This document shows, in pieces, positions 19,268-32,393 of a stretch of 64,000 bases of DNA. This DNA is from Leclercia adecarboxylata (GTDB lineage Bacteria > Pseudomonadota > Gammaproteobacteria > Enterobacterales > Enterobacteriaceae): contig NZ_CP098325.1 of assembly GCF_023639785.1 (NCBI RefSeq), positions 3,100,001 to 3,164,000 of the forward strand, in the 5' to 3' direction. The notes beneath the pieces were generated by a model. That model was not told where the DNA came from, did no database searches, and saw only the letters and a list, made by a program, of their open reading frames with translations. The first letter of the stretch is position 1; every line of letters starts with the position of its first letter. The position numbers and the translations under genes are program-made.

Positions 19268-21025
19268 ATGTCTTCTGAACGACTGCACGATAACACCAAC
19301 TTTATAAACGACCTCGCACGTCTGGTAGGTCATGCGCATCTGCTTACCGACGCCGCGAAAACCGCCCGCTACCGTAAGGGCTTTCGCTCCGGACAAGGGG
19401 ACGCGCTGGCGGTGGTGTTCCCGGGCACGCTGCTGGAGCTGTGGCGGGTGCTCAACGCCTGCGTCGAGGCTGACAAAATTATTCTGATGCAGGCGGCCAA
19501 TACCGGCCTGACGGAAGGCTCCACGCCAAACGGCAATGATTACGATCGCGACATTGTGATCATCAGCACCCTGCGCCTCGACAAACTGCATCTGCTGGAC
19601 AAAGGCGAGCAGGTGCTGGCCTATCCGGGCACCACCCTCTACTCGCTGGAAAAGGCGCTCAAGCCGCTGGGCCGCGAGCCGCACTCGGTGATTGGCTCTT
19701 CCTGCATTGGCGCCTCGGTGATCGGCGGGATTTGCAACAACTCCGGCGGCTCGCTGGTACAGCGCGGCCCGGCCTACACTGAAATGTCGCTGTTCGCCCG
19801 TATTGACGAACAGGGCAAGCTGACGCTGGTGAACCATCTGGGCATCGATCTGGGGGTTACGCCGGAGCAGATCCTCAGCAAGCTGGACGACGACCGGGTG
19901 AAAGACAGCGACGTGCTGCACGACGGGCGTCATGCCCACGACCATGATTACATCACCCGGGTGCGCGAGATTGATGCCGACACCCCGGCGCGCTACAACG
20001 CCGACCCGGATCGTCTGTTTGAATCCTCCGGCTGTGCCGGCAAGCTGGCAGTCTTCGCCGTGCGCCTGGACACCTTCCCGGCGGAGAAACGCCAGCAGGT
20101 GTTCTATATCGGTACCAACCAGCCGGAGGTGCTGACCACTATCCGCCGCCATATTCTCGGGGAGTTCACCCATCTGCCGGTCGCCGGTGAGTATATGCAC
20201 CGGGATATCTACGACATCGCCGAACGTTACGGCAAAGATACCTTCCTGATGATCGACAAGCTCGGCACCGACAAAATGCCATTCTTCTTCACCATGAAGG
20301 GGCGCACCGATGCGATGCTGGAGAAGGTATCGCTCTTCAAGCCCAACTTTACCGACCGCTTTATGCAGAAACTGGGCAACGCCTTCCCGGCGCATCTGCC
20401 GCCGCGCATGAAGAGCTGGCGGGACAAATATGAGCATCACCTGCTGCTGAAGATGGCGGGCGATGGCATTGCCGAAGCGCAGAGCTGGCTGGCGGAGTTC
20501 TTTAAAACCGCCGAAGGCGACTTCTTTGCCTGCACGCCGGAAGAAGGCAGCAAGGCCTTCTTACACCGCTTTGCCGCCGCCGGGGCCGCGATCCGCTATC
20601 AGGCGGTTCATGCCGACGAGGTGGAGGATATTCTGGCCCTGGATATCGCCCTGCGCCGCAACGATACCGAATGGTTTGAGCAACTGCCGCCGGAAATCGA
20701 CAGCCAGCTGGTGCATAAGCTCTATTACGGCCACTTTATGTGTTACGTCTTCCATCAGGACTACATCGTCAAAAAAGGGGTCGATGCGCACGCCCTCAAG
20801 GAACAGATGCTGGCCCTGCTGAAGGCGCGCGGGGCGCAGTACCCGGCGGAACATAATGTAGGTCACATTTATGAAGCGCCGGAGACATTAAAACAGTTTT
20901 ATCGCGCTAACGACCCAACCAACAGCATGAACCCCGGCATCGGGAAAACAACCAAGCATAAAAACTGGGCAGGCGAACCGGAAGCAGCGCGGGAAGGTGT
21001 GCAAGCCACTGATCAAACCAGTTAG
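19268..21025 (+). CDS. dld: quinone-dependent D-lactate dehydrogenase
   Basis: This 585-aa FAD enzyme oxidises D-lactate to pyruvate and feeds electrons to the membrane quinone pool as a peripheral membrane protein. The FAD-binding PCMH domain contains QAANTGLTEGSTPNGNDYDR and SSCIGASVIGGICNNSGGS, and the C-terminal membrane-binding domain follows. It is slightly longer than E. coli Dld (571 aa) because of a different N-terminus and tail. The start at 19268 is preceded by AAGGGGTGG; the ATG eight codons upstream is less likely. Confidence 0.97.
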   Translation: MSSERLHDNTNFINDLARLVGHAHLLTDAAKTARYRKGFRSGQGDALAVVFPGTLLELWRVLNACVEADKIILMQAANTGLTEGSTPNGNDYDRDIVIISTLRLDKLHLLDKGEQVLAYPGTTLYSLEKALKPLGREPHSVIGSSCIGASVIGGICNNSGGSLVQRGPAYTEMSLFARIDEQGKLTLVNHLGIDLGVTPEQILSKLDDDRVKDSDVLHDGRHAHDHDYITRVREIDADTPARYNADPDRLFESSGCAGKLAVFAVRLDTFPAEKRQQVFYIGTNQPEVLTTIRRHILGEFTHLPVAGEYMHRDIYDIAERYGKDTFLMIDKLGTDKMPFFFTMKGRTDAMLEKVSLFKPNFTDRFMQKLGNAFPAHLPPRMKSWRDKYEHHLLLKMAGDGIAEAQSWLAEFFKTAEGDFFACTPEEGSKAFLHRFAAAGAAIRYQAVHADEVEDILALDIALRRNDTEWFEQLPPEIDSQLVHKLYYGHFMCYVFHQDYIVKKGVDAHALKEQMLALLKARGAQYPAEHNVGHIYEAPETLKQFYRANDPTNSMNPGIGKTTKHKNWAGEPEAAREGVQATDQTS

Positions 21026-21080
21026 CCCTCGGTGGGGTGCTGTTAAGCCCGCATAAATAGGATTAGAGTAACCTCACGAC

Positions 21081-21109
21081 GCCAGAGAAACGTTTCTCTG
21101 GCTTTTTTT
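21081..21109 (+). terminator. intrinsic terminator after dld
   Basis: A perfect stem, GCCAGAGAAA paired with TTTCTCTGGC, is followed by seven T. Confidence 0.93.
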
Positions 21110-21128
21110 AACGAGGAGCGGGCATACC

Positions 21129-21683
21129 ATGTCGGCTGTTGAAACTTTATCCGAAACTGACGTTGTGATACGCGATGCCGGGGCGGAGGATGCGCATGCG
21201 ATTGCCGCTATCTACGCCTGGCACGTCCTTAACGGACGCGCATCCTTTGAAGAGGTTCCCCCTACCGTTGACGAGATGCGCGAGCGCATTCACGCGGTGA
21301 CCAGCCAGGGTCTGCCGTGGCTGGTGGCGCTCTATCGCGGGATTGTGGTGGGCTACTGCTACGCCACCCACTATCGCGCGCGCCCCGCCTACCGCTATAC
21401 CCTTGAAGAGTCGATTTACGTCGAGGCCAGCACCCCCGGGCGCGGTTTTGGCAGCGCGCTGCTGAGCGCCCTGATCGCCCGCAGCGAAGAGGGACCCTGG
21501 CGCCAGATGATCGCCGTGGTGGGCGATGGGCCAAACAACGCCGGGTCGTTACGCCTGCATAAAAAGCATGGATTCGAAGTGGCGGGACAGCTCAGAAGCG
21601 TGGGATACAAAAAAGGTGACTGGCGCGATACGCTGATTTTGCAGCGTCCCCTCAACGACGGTGACTGGACGCTGCCGGAGTAG
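21129..21683 (+). CDS. GNAT N-acetyltransferase, phosphinothricin/methionine-sulfoximine type
   Basis: This 184-aa cytosolic acetyltransferase resembles the Pat/Bar/MddA group. The opening VIRDAGAEDAHAIAAIYAWHVLNGRASFEEVPPT, the central YTLEESIYVEAS, and the acetyl-CoA loop GRGFGSALLSAL are typical. Such enzymes acetylate phosphinothricin or methionine sulfoximine and sulfone (established for the family); the natural substrate here is unknown. It lies just after the dld terminator with GAGGAG upstream. E. coli has no gene at this place, so it is an insertion relative to E. coli. Confidence 0.85.
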   Translation: MSAVETLSETDVVIRDAGAEDAHAIAAIYAWHVLNGRASFEEVPPTVDEMRERIHAVTSQGLPWLVALYRGIVVGYCYATHYRARPAYRYTLEESIYVEASTPGRGFGSALLSALIARSEEGPWRQMIAVVGDGPNNAGSLRLHKKHGFEVAGQLRSVGYKKGDWRDTLILQRPLNDGDWTLPE

Positions 21684-21689
21684 TTTATT

Positions 21690-21758
21690 GCCCGGCGGCG
21701 CTTCGCTTACCCGGCCTACGAAACCCGTAGGCCCGCGCAAGCGCAGCGCCGCCGGGCA
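21690..21758. repeat. BIME: paired REP palindromes
   Basis: Two inverted REP units (GCCCGGCGGCGCTTCGCTTA and GCGCAAGCGCAGCGCCGCCG) lie between convergent genes for the GNAT protein and PbpG. Confidence 0.88.
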
Positions 21759-21769
21759 TTAAACCCCGC

Positions 21770-22690
21770 TTAATCGTTCTGCGCGGTGGCCATCTGCGCG
21801 GCTTTCTGCTTTTTGTAGCTCAGCGCCGCGGCCGGAACCGGGGTAACTTTTCCGGTTTCAATCCAGGTACGCAGACGGCTGGCGTCGGCAAAATGGGTAT
21901 ATTTGCCAAACGCATCCATCACCACCAGCGCGACCGGCTTGCCATTAAAGACCGTACGCATCACCAGGCAGTGGCCCGCGGCGTTGGTAAAGCCGGTTTT
22001 GGTCAGCTGAATATTCCAGTTATCACGGTAGACCAGATGGTTGGTGTTGCGAAACGGCAGGGTATAGGCCGGGTTCGAGAAGGTTGCCATCTCTTCACGC
22101 GTGGTGCTGAGCTGGCCAATCAGCGGATACTGCTTGCTGGCGATCAGCAACTTCGTCAGATCCTGCGCCGTCGAGACGTTATGAATCGACAGGCCAGTTG
22201 GCTCCACAAAATGCGTCCGGGTCATGCCCAGCGCCTTCGCTTTGGCGTTCATGGCGCGGATAAAGGCGTTATAGCCGCCCGGATAGTGGTGCGCCAGGCT
22301 TGCGGCGGCGCGGTTTTCCGAGGACATCAGCGCCAGCAGCAGCATGTTTTTGCGGCTGATTTCGCTGTTCAGACGCACGCGGGAGTAAATCCCTTTCATC
22401 TCCGGCGTCTGGCTGATGTCAACGCGCAGTTTTTCATCCAGCGGCAGCCGTGCATCCAGCACCACCATCGCGGTCATTAATTTGGTAATAGAAGCAATCG
22501 GGCGCACCAGGTTCGGGTGGCTGGAGTAGATCACTTTGTTGGTTTGCAGATCGACGATCATGGCGCTACCGGAGGCGATCTCCGGCTGGGTCGCCGTAGC
22601 CACAGCGGCAGGTTTGGCGATCGCAGGGGTCGCCACTGGCACGGCCAGCAACAGTGCAAGACTCAGTAAAGAAACGCGGAATTTCAGCAT
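21770..22690 (-). CDS. pbpG: D-alanyl-D-alanine endopeptidase PBP7
   Basis: This 306-aa periplasmic penicillin-binding protein cleaves D-Ala-mDAP cross-links in peptidoglycan. It has a signal peptide (cleavage near PAIA-KP) and all three active-site motifs: SxxK at Ser67-Lys70 (SITK), SxN at Ser124-Asn126 (SEN), and KTG at 231-233. Its size is that of the mature E. coli enzyme family (310-313 aa precursor). Confidence 0.96.
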   Translation of the reverse strand: MLKFRVSLLSLALLLAVPVATPAIAKPAAVATATQPEIASGSAMIVDLQTNKVIYSSHPNLVRPIASITKLMTAMVVLDARLPLDEKLRVDISQTPEMKGIYSRVRLNSEISRKNMLLLALMSSENRAAASLAHHYPGGYNAFIRAMNAKAKALGMTRTHFVEPTGLSIHNVSTAQDLTKLLIASKQYPLIGQLSTTREEMATFSNPAYTLPFRNTNHLVYRDNWNIQLTKTGFTNAAGHCLVMRTVFNGKPVALVVMDAFGKYTHFADASRLRTWIETGKVTPVPAAALSYKKQKAAQMATAQND

Positions 22691-22857
22691 GGTGAGATTT
22701 CGGATAATTATTCATGCACGTAATAACGTACGCCGCCCGGGCCGAAGCGAGAGCACGGGCTGGCTAAGGCATCATAGCCGTCCGGATGCCTTGCTACCAG
22801 TAGTTAATCGTGAACAGATGCTGCATTGCTGGCATTTGCGCCAGCAATGCATTCAGC
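22691..22857. other. intergenic region between pbpG and yohC
   Basis: This gap between two leftward genes contains dyads (CCCGGGCCGAAGCG...GCACGGGC and GGCATC...GATGCC) that could end yohC transcription. There is no convincing T run and no gene. Confidence 0.4.
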
Positions 22858-23445
22858 TCAGAAGAGACGATATCCATAACCCCAAAGAATAACTGTTAGC
22901 GCCAGTAACACTTCCAGCAGCAGCACGCCAATGGCGAGGGTTGAACCAGAGAAGCTTCGCCCCTCTTCTTTGTTGATCTTCAGGAAGGTAGGAATACCGA
23001 TATACAGCAGATAACCGGTATAAAACAGCGCCAGCGTACCGACCAGCGCGCATAGCCATACAATGGGATAGAGCGCCACGATCCCGCTTAAAAACAGCGG
23101 TGTGGCCACGTATCCGGCAAATACCATGCAGTGGGTCAGCGAAGGCCGCTGCGGATATTTACGCGCCATCCAGTAAATCACCCGCCCCATTGCCGCTACC
23201 CCTGCCAGCATCAGGGCGTAAAACGCTACGGCCAGCGCCAGGCCGGTGGTCCACGACAGTTTTACGATATTCCCGTCGTCAAAATCCCAGCCGATTTGCG
23301 TGGTACCAATAAATGCGCAAATCACCGGTACGGCGGCCATCAGCAGCACATGGTGGGTATAGTGATGACTGACCGTTTCGTTTTCGCTTCTGATGACGTG
23401 CATTTCACGATCGGGATGGGAAAAGAGTCCCCAGACATGGTTCAT
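22858..23445 (-). CDS. yohC: inner-membrane YIP1-family protein YohC
   Basis: A 195-aa protein with five predicted membrane segments, matching E. coli YohC from the start MNHVWGLFSHPDREMHVI to the end LWGYGYRLF. It belongs to the Yip1/DUF1282 family of unknown function in bacteria. It is divergent from the small gene at 23596. Confidence 0.93.
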   Translation of the reverse strand: MNHVWGLFSHPDREMHVIRSENETVSHHYTHHVLLMAAVPVICAFIGTTQIGWDFDDGNIVKLSWTTGLALAVAFYALMLAGVAAMGRVIYWMARKYPQRPSLTHCMVFAGYVATPLFLSGIVALYPIVWLCALVGTLALFYTGYLLYIGIPTFLKINKEEGRSFSGSTLAIGVLLLEVLLALTVILWGYGYRLF

Positions 23446-23506
23446 AACGCCCCCTTGTTGTCGGCCCGCTAGCGATAACTCAAGTATAATGCAGGCCTGA
23501 GATTAT

Positions 23507-23525
23507 TTTTTATACAGTATAAAAA
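23507..23525. promoter_or_regulatory. perfect 9-bp inverted repeat, possible operator
   Basis: TTTTTATAC and GTATAAAAA flank a single A in the 150-bp gap between divergent yohC and the gene at 23596. It could be an operator or simply overlapping AT-rich promoter elements. It does not fit the LexA pattern CTG-N10-CAG. Confidence 0.4.
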
Positions 23526-23595
23526 TGCAGCGGTGGGTTCAGCGCTCTGATATATTAAGTCCTGCTAAACAGCACCTTACGGCAGAGGATCTCTG

Positions 23596-23862
23596 ATGGC
23601 GAAATTCATTTTTTTCAAAAAGGGGCATAACGTCGCTGCATTGGATAAATCCGACGTGCAGGGCGCCAGGATGTTGACTGAACAGGGGTATATCGAGCAG
23701 TTTGAAGAGATTACCGCCCCGGACGGCCAGCGCGCGCTGGCGCGTTTTGACGATATTAAAAAAGAAGAAGAGACGGCGTTACATGCCTGGGCGACAGGTG
23801 CCGTCTTTTTTGGGCTTATTGTCCCCGGTATAGGTTTAATCAGCTGGTTGTTATTACGTTAA
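23596..23862 (+). CDS. small hypothetical protein with C-terminal membrane anchor
   Basis: This 88-aa protein is not one I recognise. Residues 1-60 form a soluble, charged domain (MAKFIFFKKGHNVAALDKSD, then a stretch ending in ARFDDIKKEEETAL), and residues 65-87 form one hydrophobic helix (VFFGLIVPGIGLISWLLL). An AGAGGA ribosome-binding site lies 7 bases before the ATG. The gene is 24 bp upstream of yohD on the same strand, so the two may be cotranscribed. Codon use looks like its neighbours. A tail-anchored accessory to the DedA protein YohD is possible but unproven. Confidence 0.75.
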   Translation: MAKFIFFKKGHNVAALDKSDVQGARMLTEQGYIEQFEEITAPDGQRALARFDDIKKEEETALHAWATGAVFFGLIVPGIGLISWLLLR

Positions 23863-23886
23863 CGTTTCCTGCGCTACGCTTAACGT

Positions 23887-24447
23887 ATGGATATTAATAC
23901 TCTCATTGCACAGTATGGCTATGCCGCGCTGGTTATCGGCAGCATAGCGGAAGGCGAAACCATCACCCTGCTGGGTGGCGTGGCGGCGCATCAGGGACTG
24001 CTCCGCTTTCCCCTGGTGGTGGCCGCAGTGGCGCTGGGCGGCATGATTGGCGACCAGCTCCTCTACTTAACTGGCGTGCGGTTTGGTCCGACAATCCTGC
24101 GACGCTTTTCCCGCCATCAGAAGAAAATCGACCGCGCCCAGCAGCTGATCCAGCGTCACCCCTATCTTTTCGTCATCGGCACCCGCTTTATGTACGGCTT
24201 TCGCATCATCGGCCCGCTGCTGATCGGTGCCAGCCGCCTGCCGCCGAAAATCTTCCTGCCGCTGAACATTGTCGGGGCCATCGTCTGGGCGCTGATCTTC
24301 ACCACCCTGGGCTATGTGGGCGGGGAAGTGCTGGAACCCTGGCTGCACGCGCTGGACCAGCACCTGCGCCACTGGATCTGGCTTATTGTGGTGCTGGTGC
24401 TGGTCTTCGCGGTGCGCTGGTGGCTGAAACGCCGGGATCGCAGCTAA
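23887..24447 (+). CDS. yohD: DedA-family membrane protein YohD
   Basis: This 186-aa inner-membrane protein of the DedA/VTT family has the signatures EGETITLLGG, GDQLLYLTGVRFG and the F/YMYGFRIIGPLLIG region with its conserved Arg. DedA proteins have been linked to undecaprenyl-phosphate flipping and membrane homeostasis. It matches E. coli YohD, with a slightly shorter C-terminus. Confidence 0.94.
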   Translation: MDINTLIAQYGYAALVIGSIAEGETITLLGGVAAHQGLLRFPLVVAAVALGGMIGDQLLYLTGVRFGPTILRRFSRHQKKIDRAQQLIQRHPYLFVIGTRFMYGFRIIGPLLIGASRLPPKIFLPLNIVGAIVWALIFTTLGYVGGEVLEPWLHALDQHLRHWIWLIVVLVLVFAVRWWLKRRDRS

Positions 24448-24450
24448 ATA

Positions 24451-25224
24451 TTACTGCTCCGGCTTAAACTGCGGATTGCCCAGCATAAAGCCGCCATCGA
24501 CGATAAACGACTGTCCGGTGGCGTAGCTGGCGTCGGTGTCACACAGCCAGGCGACCAGGCTGGCGATCTCTCTGGTATGCCCCGGCCTTGCCAGGGGAAT
24601 ATTTGGCATGGAGCCGGGCTCCACTTCACTGTCGTCCATGTTGTTCATCGGCGTGGCAATCGCCCCCGGCGCTACGGCGTTGACCAGAATATTGTGATGC
24701 ACCAGCTCCATCGCCATCGATTTGGTCAGGCCGCCCAGCGCGTGTTTGGCTGAGGTGTAGGCGCTGGCTTCCGGCAGCGGGGTATGCTCATGCACCGAGG
24801 TAATGTTGACGATACGCCCGCCCTCCCCCTGCTTCACCATCTGCCGGGCGGCAATCTGTGAGCAGAGAAACGCCCCGTCCACGTCGACGCTAAAGATCGA
24901 ACGCCACTGGTCATACTCCATATCGAGAAACGCCGCTTTGGTCATCGCCCCGGCGTTATTGACCAGCACGTCGAGGCGGCCGAAACGGGCAATCAGCGTC
25001 TCGATGGCTTTCGCGCCATCCGGCAGCTGGCTGAGATCAAGCTGGATAGCCTCTGCCCGCTGCCCGCGCGCCTCGATCTCACGACAGGTTTTCATCGCCC
25101 CTTCTTCGTCCGAGTGCCAGGTCACGCCAATATCAAACCCACGCTCCGCCAGCATCAGCGCCGTGGTTTTGCCGATCCCCGAATCCGATGCCGTCACAAT
25201 TGCCACACGATTGGTTGAACCCAT
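24451..25224 (-). CDS. yohF: short-chain dehydrogenase/reductase YohF
   Basis: This 257-aa SDR has a Rossmann NAD(P) motif (ASDSGIGKTTALMLAERG), the NNAG motif (VLVNNAGAM), and the catalytic Ser-Tyr-Lys triad with YTSAKHALGG. It resembles acetoin reductase-type enzymes and matches E. coli YohF, but the substrate is unknown. The start at 25224 follows GGAGGTGAG. The gene is convergent with yohD, 3 bp apart. Confidence 0.93.
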   Translation of the reverse strand: MGSTNRVAIVTASDSGIGKTTALMLAERGFDIGVTWHSDEEGAMKTCREIEARGQRAEAIQLDLSQLPDGAKAIETLIARFGRLDVLVNNAGAMTKAAFLDMEYDQWRSIFSVDVDGAFLCSQIAARQMVKQGEGGRIVNITSVHEHTPLPEASAYTSAKHALGGLTKSMAMELVHHNILVNAVAPGAIATPMNNMDDSEVEPGSMPNIPLARPGHTREIASLVAWLCDTDASYATGQSFIVDGGFMLGNPQFKPEQ

Positions 25225-25276
25225 ACTCACCTCCGAGAAAGAACACAAAGAGATAAGTATAGTTACTTCTCATTCT

Positions 25277-26707
25277 CTACCCGTGGTGATAGCCGCCGCC
25301 CAGAGCAGAGGTGAGTTGCAGGGTGGCATCAACGTATTGCCCCTGCAGCGTCAGCCCGGCCACCTGCTCCTGCAGGGCGGGGATTCTGGCCTCGCTGACG
25401 CGCGAGCCGGCGATAATCCCGGCGTTAAAACGCGCCTGCGCCAGGGCCACTACGCGGGCGGCATCGGCTTCCACGCGCTGCTGATGCCTGTTTTTCGCCA
25501 TCAGCGTTTCAACCTCGCTGGCGCTGCGGGTCACCTGATTGACCGCCTCCACCACCGCTTTGTTGTAGTTCGCGATCGACAGATTGCTTTGCGCCTGGGC
25601 GATATCCAGGTTGGCATTCAGGCGTCCGCTGTCGAAAATCGGCAGGGTCAGACCAGCGGTGACCCCCATCTGCTGCGCCGAGGAGCGGAACAGATCGCTC
25701 AGGTGCAGGGCGTCCTGTTGCAGAAAGGCCATTAAATTTACATCGGGATAGAACGCCGCTTTCGCCGCATCCACGTCGCGCAGGGAAGCCTCGATATACC
25801 AGTGCGCCTCCTGCAGATCCGGCCGCCGGGCCAGTAATTCATAGCCCAGGGTGGAAGGCAGGTGGCTCTCCACCGCAGGCAAGGCATGGGGAGTGAGCTG
25901 CACCGCCGGCGAGTTCGTCAGCGCCGCCAGCCGGGCCTCAATGGCTTTAATCTTGCCGTTGACTTCCGCCAGCCGCTCATCGGTTTTACTGGCGTTGATG
26001 TCGGTTTCCACCCCTTCCACGGAAGAGGTAATGCCATGCTGATACAGCTCGCGGTCGGTGCCGATGATGGCAAGCTGCTCCTGCCTGATGGCGGTTAATA
26101 CATGCCCGATGGCCGCCTCGGTCTGCCACTCCCAGTACAGGCGCGCCACGCTGGTGGCAAGCAGCTGGCGGGTTTGTTGCAGCTCCGCCTGTTGCGCGTT
26201 GACCTTACCGATGCGGGATTCAACCCGGGCGCGGTTTTTGCCCCACAGATCCAGATCCCATCCGGCGGTTAAGCCAAAGGTGCCGTTGGTATACCAGGGG
26301 CCGGTGGTTCCGGCCGCCGGATCGGTTATCGCAAAGGGCCCCATCAACCCTTCGGCAGACATTTTTTGTCGCTCTGCATCGGCTGAAAAATCGACTTGCG
26401 GGCCATCGGCGGCTGTCGCCATTCTGGCCTGCGCTTCAGCCAGGGCAATGCGCTGACGGGCAATGTCCATATCGGGCGCATCGGCCAGGGCTTTGGTAAT
26501 CAGGTGAGTTAATTCTGGATCCTGAAACGCTTCCCACCAGCTGTTTTTTGGCCACTGACCGGCAGTAAGCCCGGTGTCGATTTTCGCGGCGGGGATCTGT
26601 TGATGTAGCGACGCCGCCGTATCGTGGCCGGGCGCACAGGCAACCAGAAAAAGAGAGAGAGGCAGGCAGCAAAAATAAAAAGTCGAAGGTTTCATAACGT
26701 TATTCAC
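25277..26707 (-). CDS. mdtQ: outer-membrane efflux factor MdtQ (TolC/NodT type lipoprotein)
   Basis: This 476-aa lipoprotein is an outer-membrane channel of RND-type efflux systems. The signal peptide ends in a lipobox-like LVACAPG, and two OEP repeats follow (IARQRIALAEAQARMATAADGPQVDFSADA and DVDAAKAAFYPDVNLMAF). The frame is intact here; as I remember it, the E. coli K-12 copy is annotated as broken. No inner-membrane pump is adjacent, so it would work with a distant partner. Confidence 0.9.
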   Translation of the reverse strand: MNNVMKPSTFYFCCLPLSLFLVACAPGHDTAASLHQQIPAAKIDTGLTAGQWPKNSWWEAFQDPELTHLITKALADAPDMDIARQRIALAEAQARMATAADGPQVDFSADAERQKMSAEGLMGPFAITDPAAGTTGPWYTNGTFGLTAGWDLDLWGKNRARVESRIGKVNAQQAELQQTRQLLATSVARLYWEWQTEAAIGHVLTAIRQEQLAIIGTDRELYQHGITSSVEGVETDINASKTDERLAEVNGKIKAIEARLAALTNSPAVQLTPHALPAVESHLPSTLGYELLARRPDLQEAHWYIEASLRDVDAAKAAFYPDVNLMAFLQQDALHLSDLFRSSAQQMGVTAGLTLPIFDSGRLNANLDIAQAQSNLSIANYNKAVVEAVNQVTRSASEVETLMAKNRHQQRVEADAARVVALAQARFNAGIIAGSRVSEARIPALQEQVAGLTLQGQYVDATLQLTSALGGGYHHG

Positions 26708-26801
26708 CCAAAAAAGAAGGCTGCAAAATACGCCCGCTTCGTCTCCTTTGTTTAGGAATGGGTGGCAATCAACAATTTGTCATACCTTTACATATCCGGT
26801 A

Positions 26802-26830
26802 AAGGCGCCCGACAGGAGGTCAGACGCCTT
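26802..26830 (-). terminator. hairpin after bglB
   Basis: On the minus strand a 12-bp stem (AAGGCGTCTGAC pairing with GTCGGGCGCCTT, with some G-U pairs) closes a CTCCT loop just downstream of bglB. The T run is short, so efficiency is uncertain. Confidence 0.6.
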
Positions 26831-26838
26831 CGCACTCA

Positions 26839-30198
<3,360 letters not shown>

Positions 30199-30202
<4 letters not shown>

Positions 30203-30228
30203 TTGCCTGCGTTATGCAGTAACAATCC
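30199..30228 (-). promoter_or_regulatory. ribonucleic antiterminator (RAT) site 2 of the bgl operon
   Basis: The 30-base element reads GGATTGTTACTGC...GCAGGCAAAACC on the minus strand, nearly identical to the E. coli bgl RAT. When bound by BglG it blocks the terminator just downstream. Confidence 0.92.
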
Positions 30229-30240
30229 AGTTGTGGGAAC

Positions 30241-31125
<885 letters not shown>

Positions 31126-31129
<4 letters not shown>

Positions 31130-31154
31130 TTGCCTGCCGCAGCAGTAACAATCC
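31126..31154 (-). promoter_or_regulatory. ribonucleic antiterminator (RAT) site 1 of the bgl operon
   Basis: The 29-base element GGATTGTTACTGC...GCAGGCAAAACC is the leader counterpart of the site at 30199. The two sites differ only in the loop. This pair of RAT/terminator switches before and after bglG is the classical bgl layout. Confidence 0.92.
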
Positions 31155-31227
31155 AGTTCACGCACTTTAACAGTTTCGTTCGGAGCCACAATGCGCCCCG
31201 CTAAAAAACGTGACGCAGATCGAAGTG

Positions 31228-32160
31228 TTACTTCGCCTGAATAACCCGGGCAATATCCGCGGAGGTTTGCAGGGTACGGATCTCCTGGAACAGATCCAGG
31301 GCCTCATCGTACTCTTTGCGCAGGTAGCTCAGCCACTGTTTGATGCGCGCCACATGATACAGGCCGGTGTCGCCCTGCTTTTCGAGACGGGAGTATTTCT
31401 TCAATAGCGTAACGACGTCCGGCCACGGCATACGCGGCTCGTCGTATTTAATCACCCGGCTGAGGTTCGGCACGTTAAGCGCCCCGCGCCCGATCATAAT
31501 GGCATCGCAGCCGGTTGCGGCCATGCAGGCCAGCGCGCTCTCGCGATCCCAGATTTCGCCGTTCGCCACCACCGGGATGGCCAGCCGTTTGCGGATCTCG
31601 CCGATGGCCTGCCAGTTTATGCGCTCAGCTTTGTAGCCATCCTCTTTGGTGCGCCCGTGCACCACCAGCTCGGTAGCGCCCGCCTGCTGGACCGCATCGG
31701 CAATTTCAAACTGGCGGTCGCCGCTGTCCCAGCCGAGGCGCACCTTCACCGTCACCGGCAGATGCGAAGGCACCGCCTCGCGCATCGCTTTGGCCCCACG
31801 GTAGATAAGCTCGGGATCTTTTAGCAGCGTGGCCCCGCCGCCGCTGCCGTTCACCATTTTCGACGGACAGCCGCAGTTGAGATCAACCCCCCAGGAGCCC
31901 AGCTCGACGGCACGGGCGGCGTTTTCCGCCAGCCACTCTGGATATTGCCCCAGCAGCTGTACCCGCACCAGGGTGCCGGAGGCGGTGCGGCTCTGGCGAT
32001 GCAGCTCCGGGCAGAGTCTGTAAAACGATTTTACCGGCAACAACATATCCACCACCCGAAGAAACTCGGTGATGCAGAGATCATAATCGTTAACGTCGGT
32101 CAGCAGCTCGCGCACCAGCGAATCGAGCACGCCTTCCATCGGTGCCAGTAATACACGCAT
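31228..32160 (-). CDS. dusC: tRNA-dihydrouridine(16) synthase DusC
   Basis: This 310-aa FMN enzyme reduces U16 in tRNA. The start [20 protein letters not shown] and the motif LNCGCPSK (catalytic Cys98) are those of Dus[14 protein letters not shown] is near the FMN phosphate site. A longer in-frame reading of 53 residues upstream is low-complexity leader and is rejected. The C-terminus is about 5 residues shorter than in E. coli. Confidence 0.96.
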   Translation of the reverse strand: MRVLLAPMEGVLDSLVRELLTDVNDYDLCITEFLRVVDMLLPVKSFYRLCPELHRQSRTASGTLVRVQLLGQYPEWLAENAARAVELGSWGVDLNCGCPSKMVNGSGGGATLLKDPELIYRGAKAMREAVPSHLPVTVKVRLGWDSGDRQFEIADAVQQAGATELVVHGRTKEDGYKAERINWQAIGEIRKRLAIPVVANGEIWDRESALACMAATGCDAIMIGRGALNVPNLSRVIKYDEPRMPWPDVVTLLKKYSRLEKQGDTGLYHVARIKQWLSYLRKEYDEALDLFQEIRTLQTSADIARVIQAK

Positions 32161-32393
32161 ATCAGTACCCGTAAAAAAAGACGCGCTATGGTATCTGCTC
32201 TGTGTAACGGTGGAAAGCCCTGATTCGGGGCTGGCGGAAGCAGGCTGATTTATAATGTTTTTACCCCTATTCCCGGGGGAATGCCCAGGGTTCCCAATGG
32301 GAATGTCTGGTATGCTCAAAAGTCATGATGTGATCCGTAGCACGTTTCGGGTTTTAATTGTATGATGAATGCGTTTCATCAAGGGCTTTCACC
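32161..32393. other. divergent intergenic region between dusC and yohJ
   Basis: A 233-bp gap holding both promoters. E. coli may carry a tiny gene (yohP) near here; I looked for a matching short reading frame and found none. Confidence 0.4.

Noticed and set aside
19223..20440. 405-codon open frame opposite dld
   Set aside because: Shadow frame; its Arg/His/Gln-rich sequence does not look like a real protein.
21129..21683. Recently acquired antibiotic-resistance gene (pat/bar cassette)
   Set aside because: No mobile element, attachment site or foreign codon use surrounds it; family members are common chromosomal genes.
23500..23530. LexA (SOS) box in the yohC upstream region
   Set aside because: The palindrome contains ACAG and CTGT-like pieces, but the CTG-N10-CAG spacing is not met.
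32161..32319. 53-residue N-terminal extension of DusC
   Set aside because: The extension lies in the divergent promoter region and is low-complexity; the Dus fold starts at [10 protein letters not shown].
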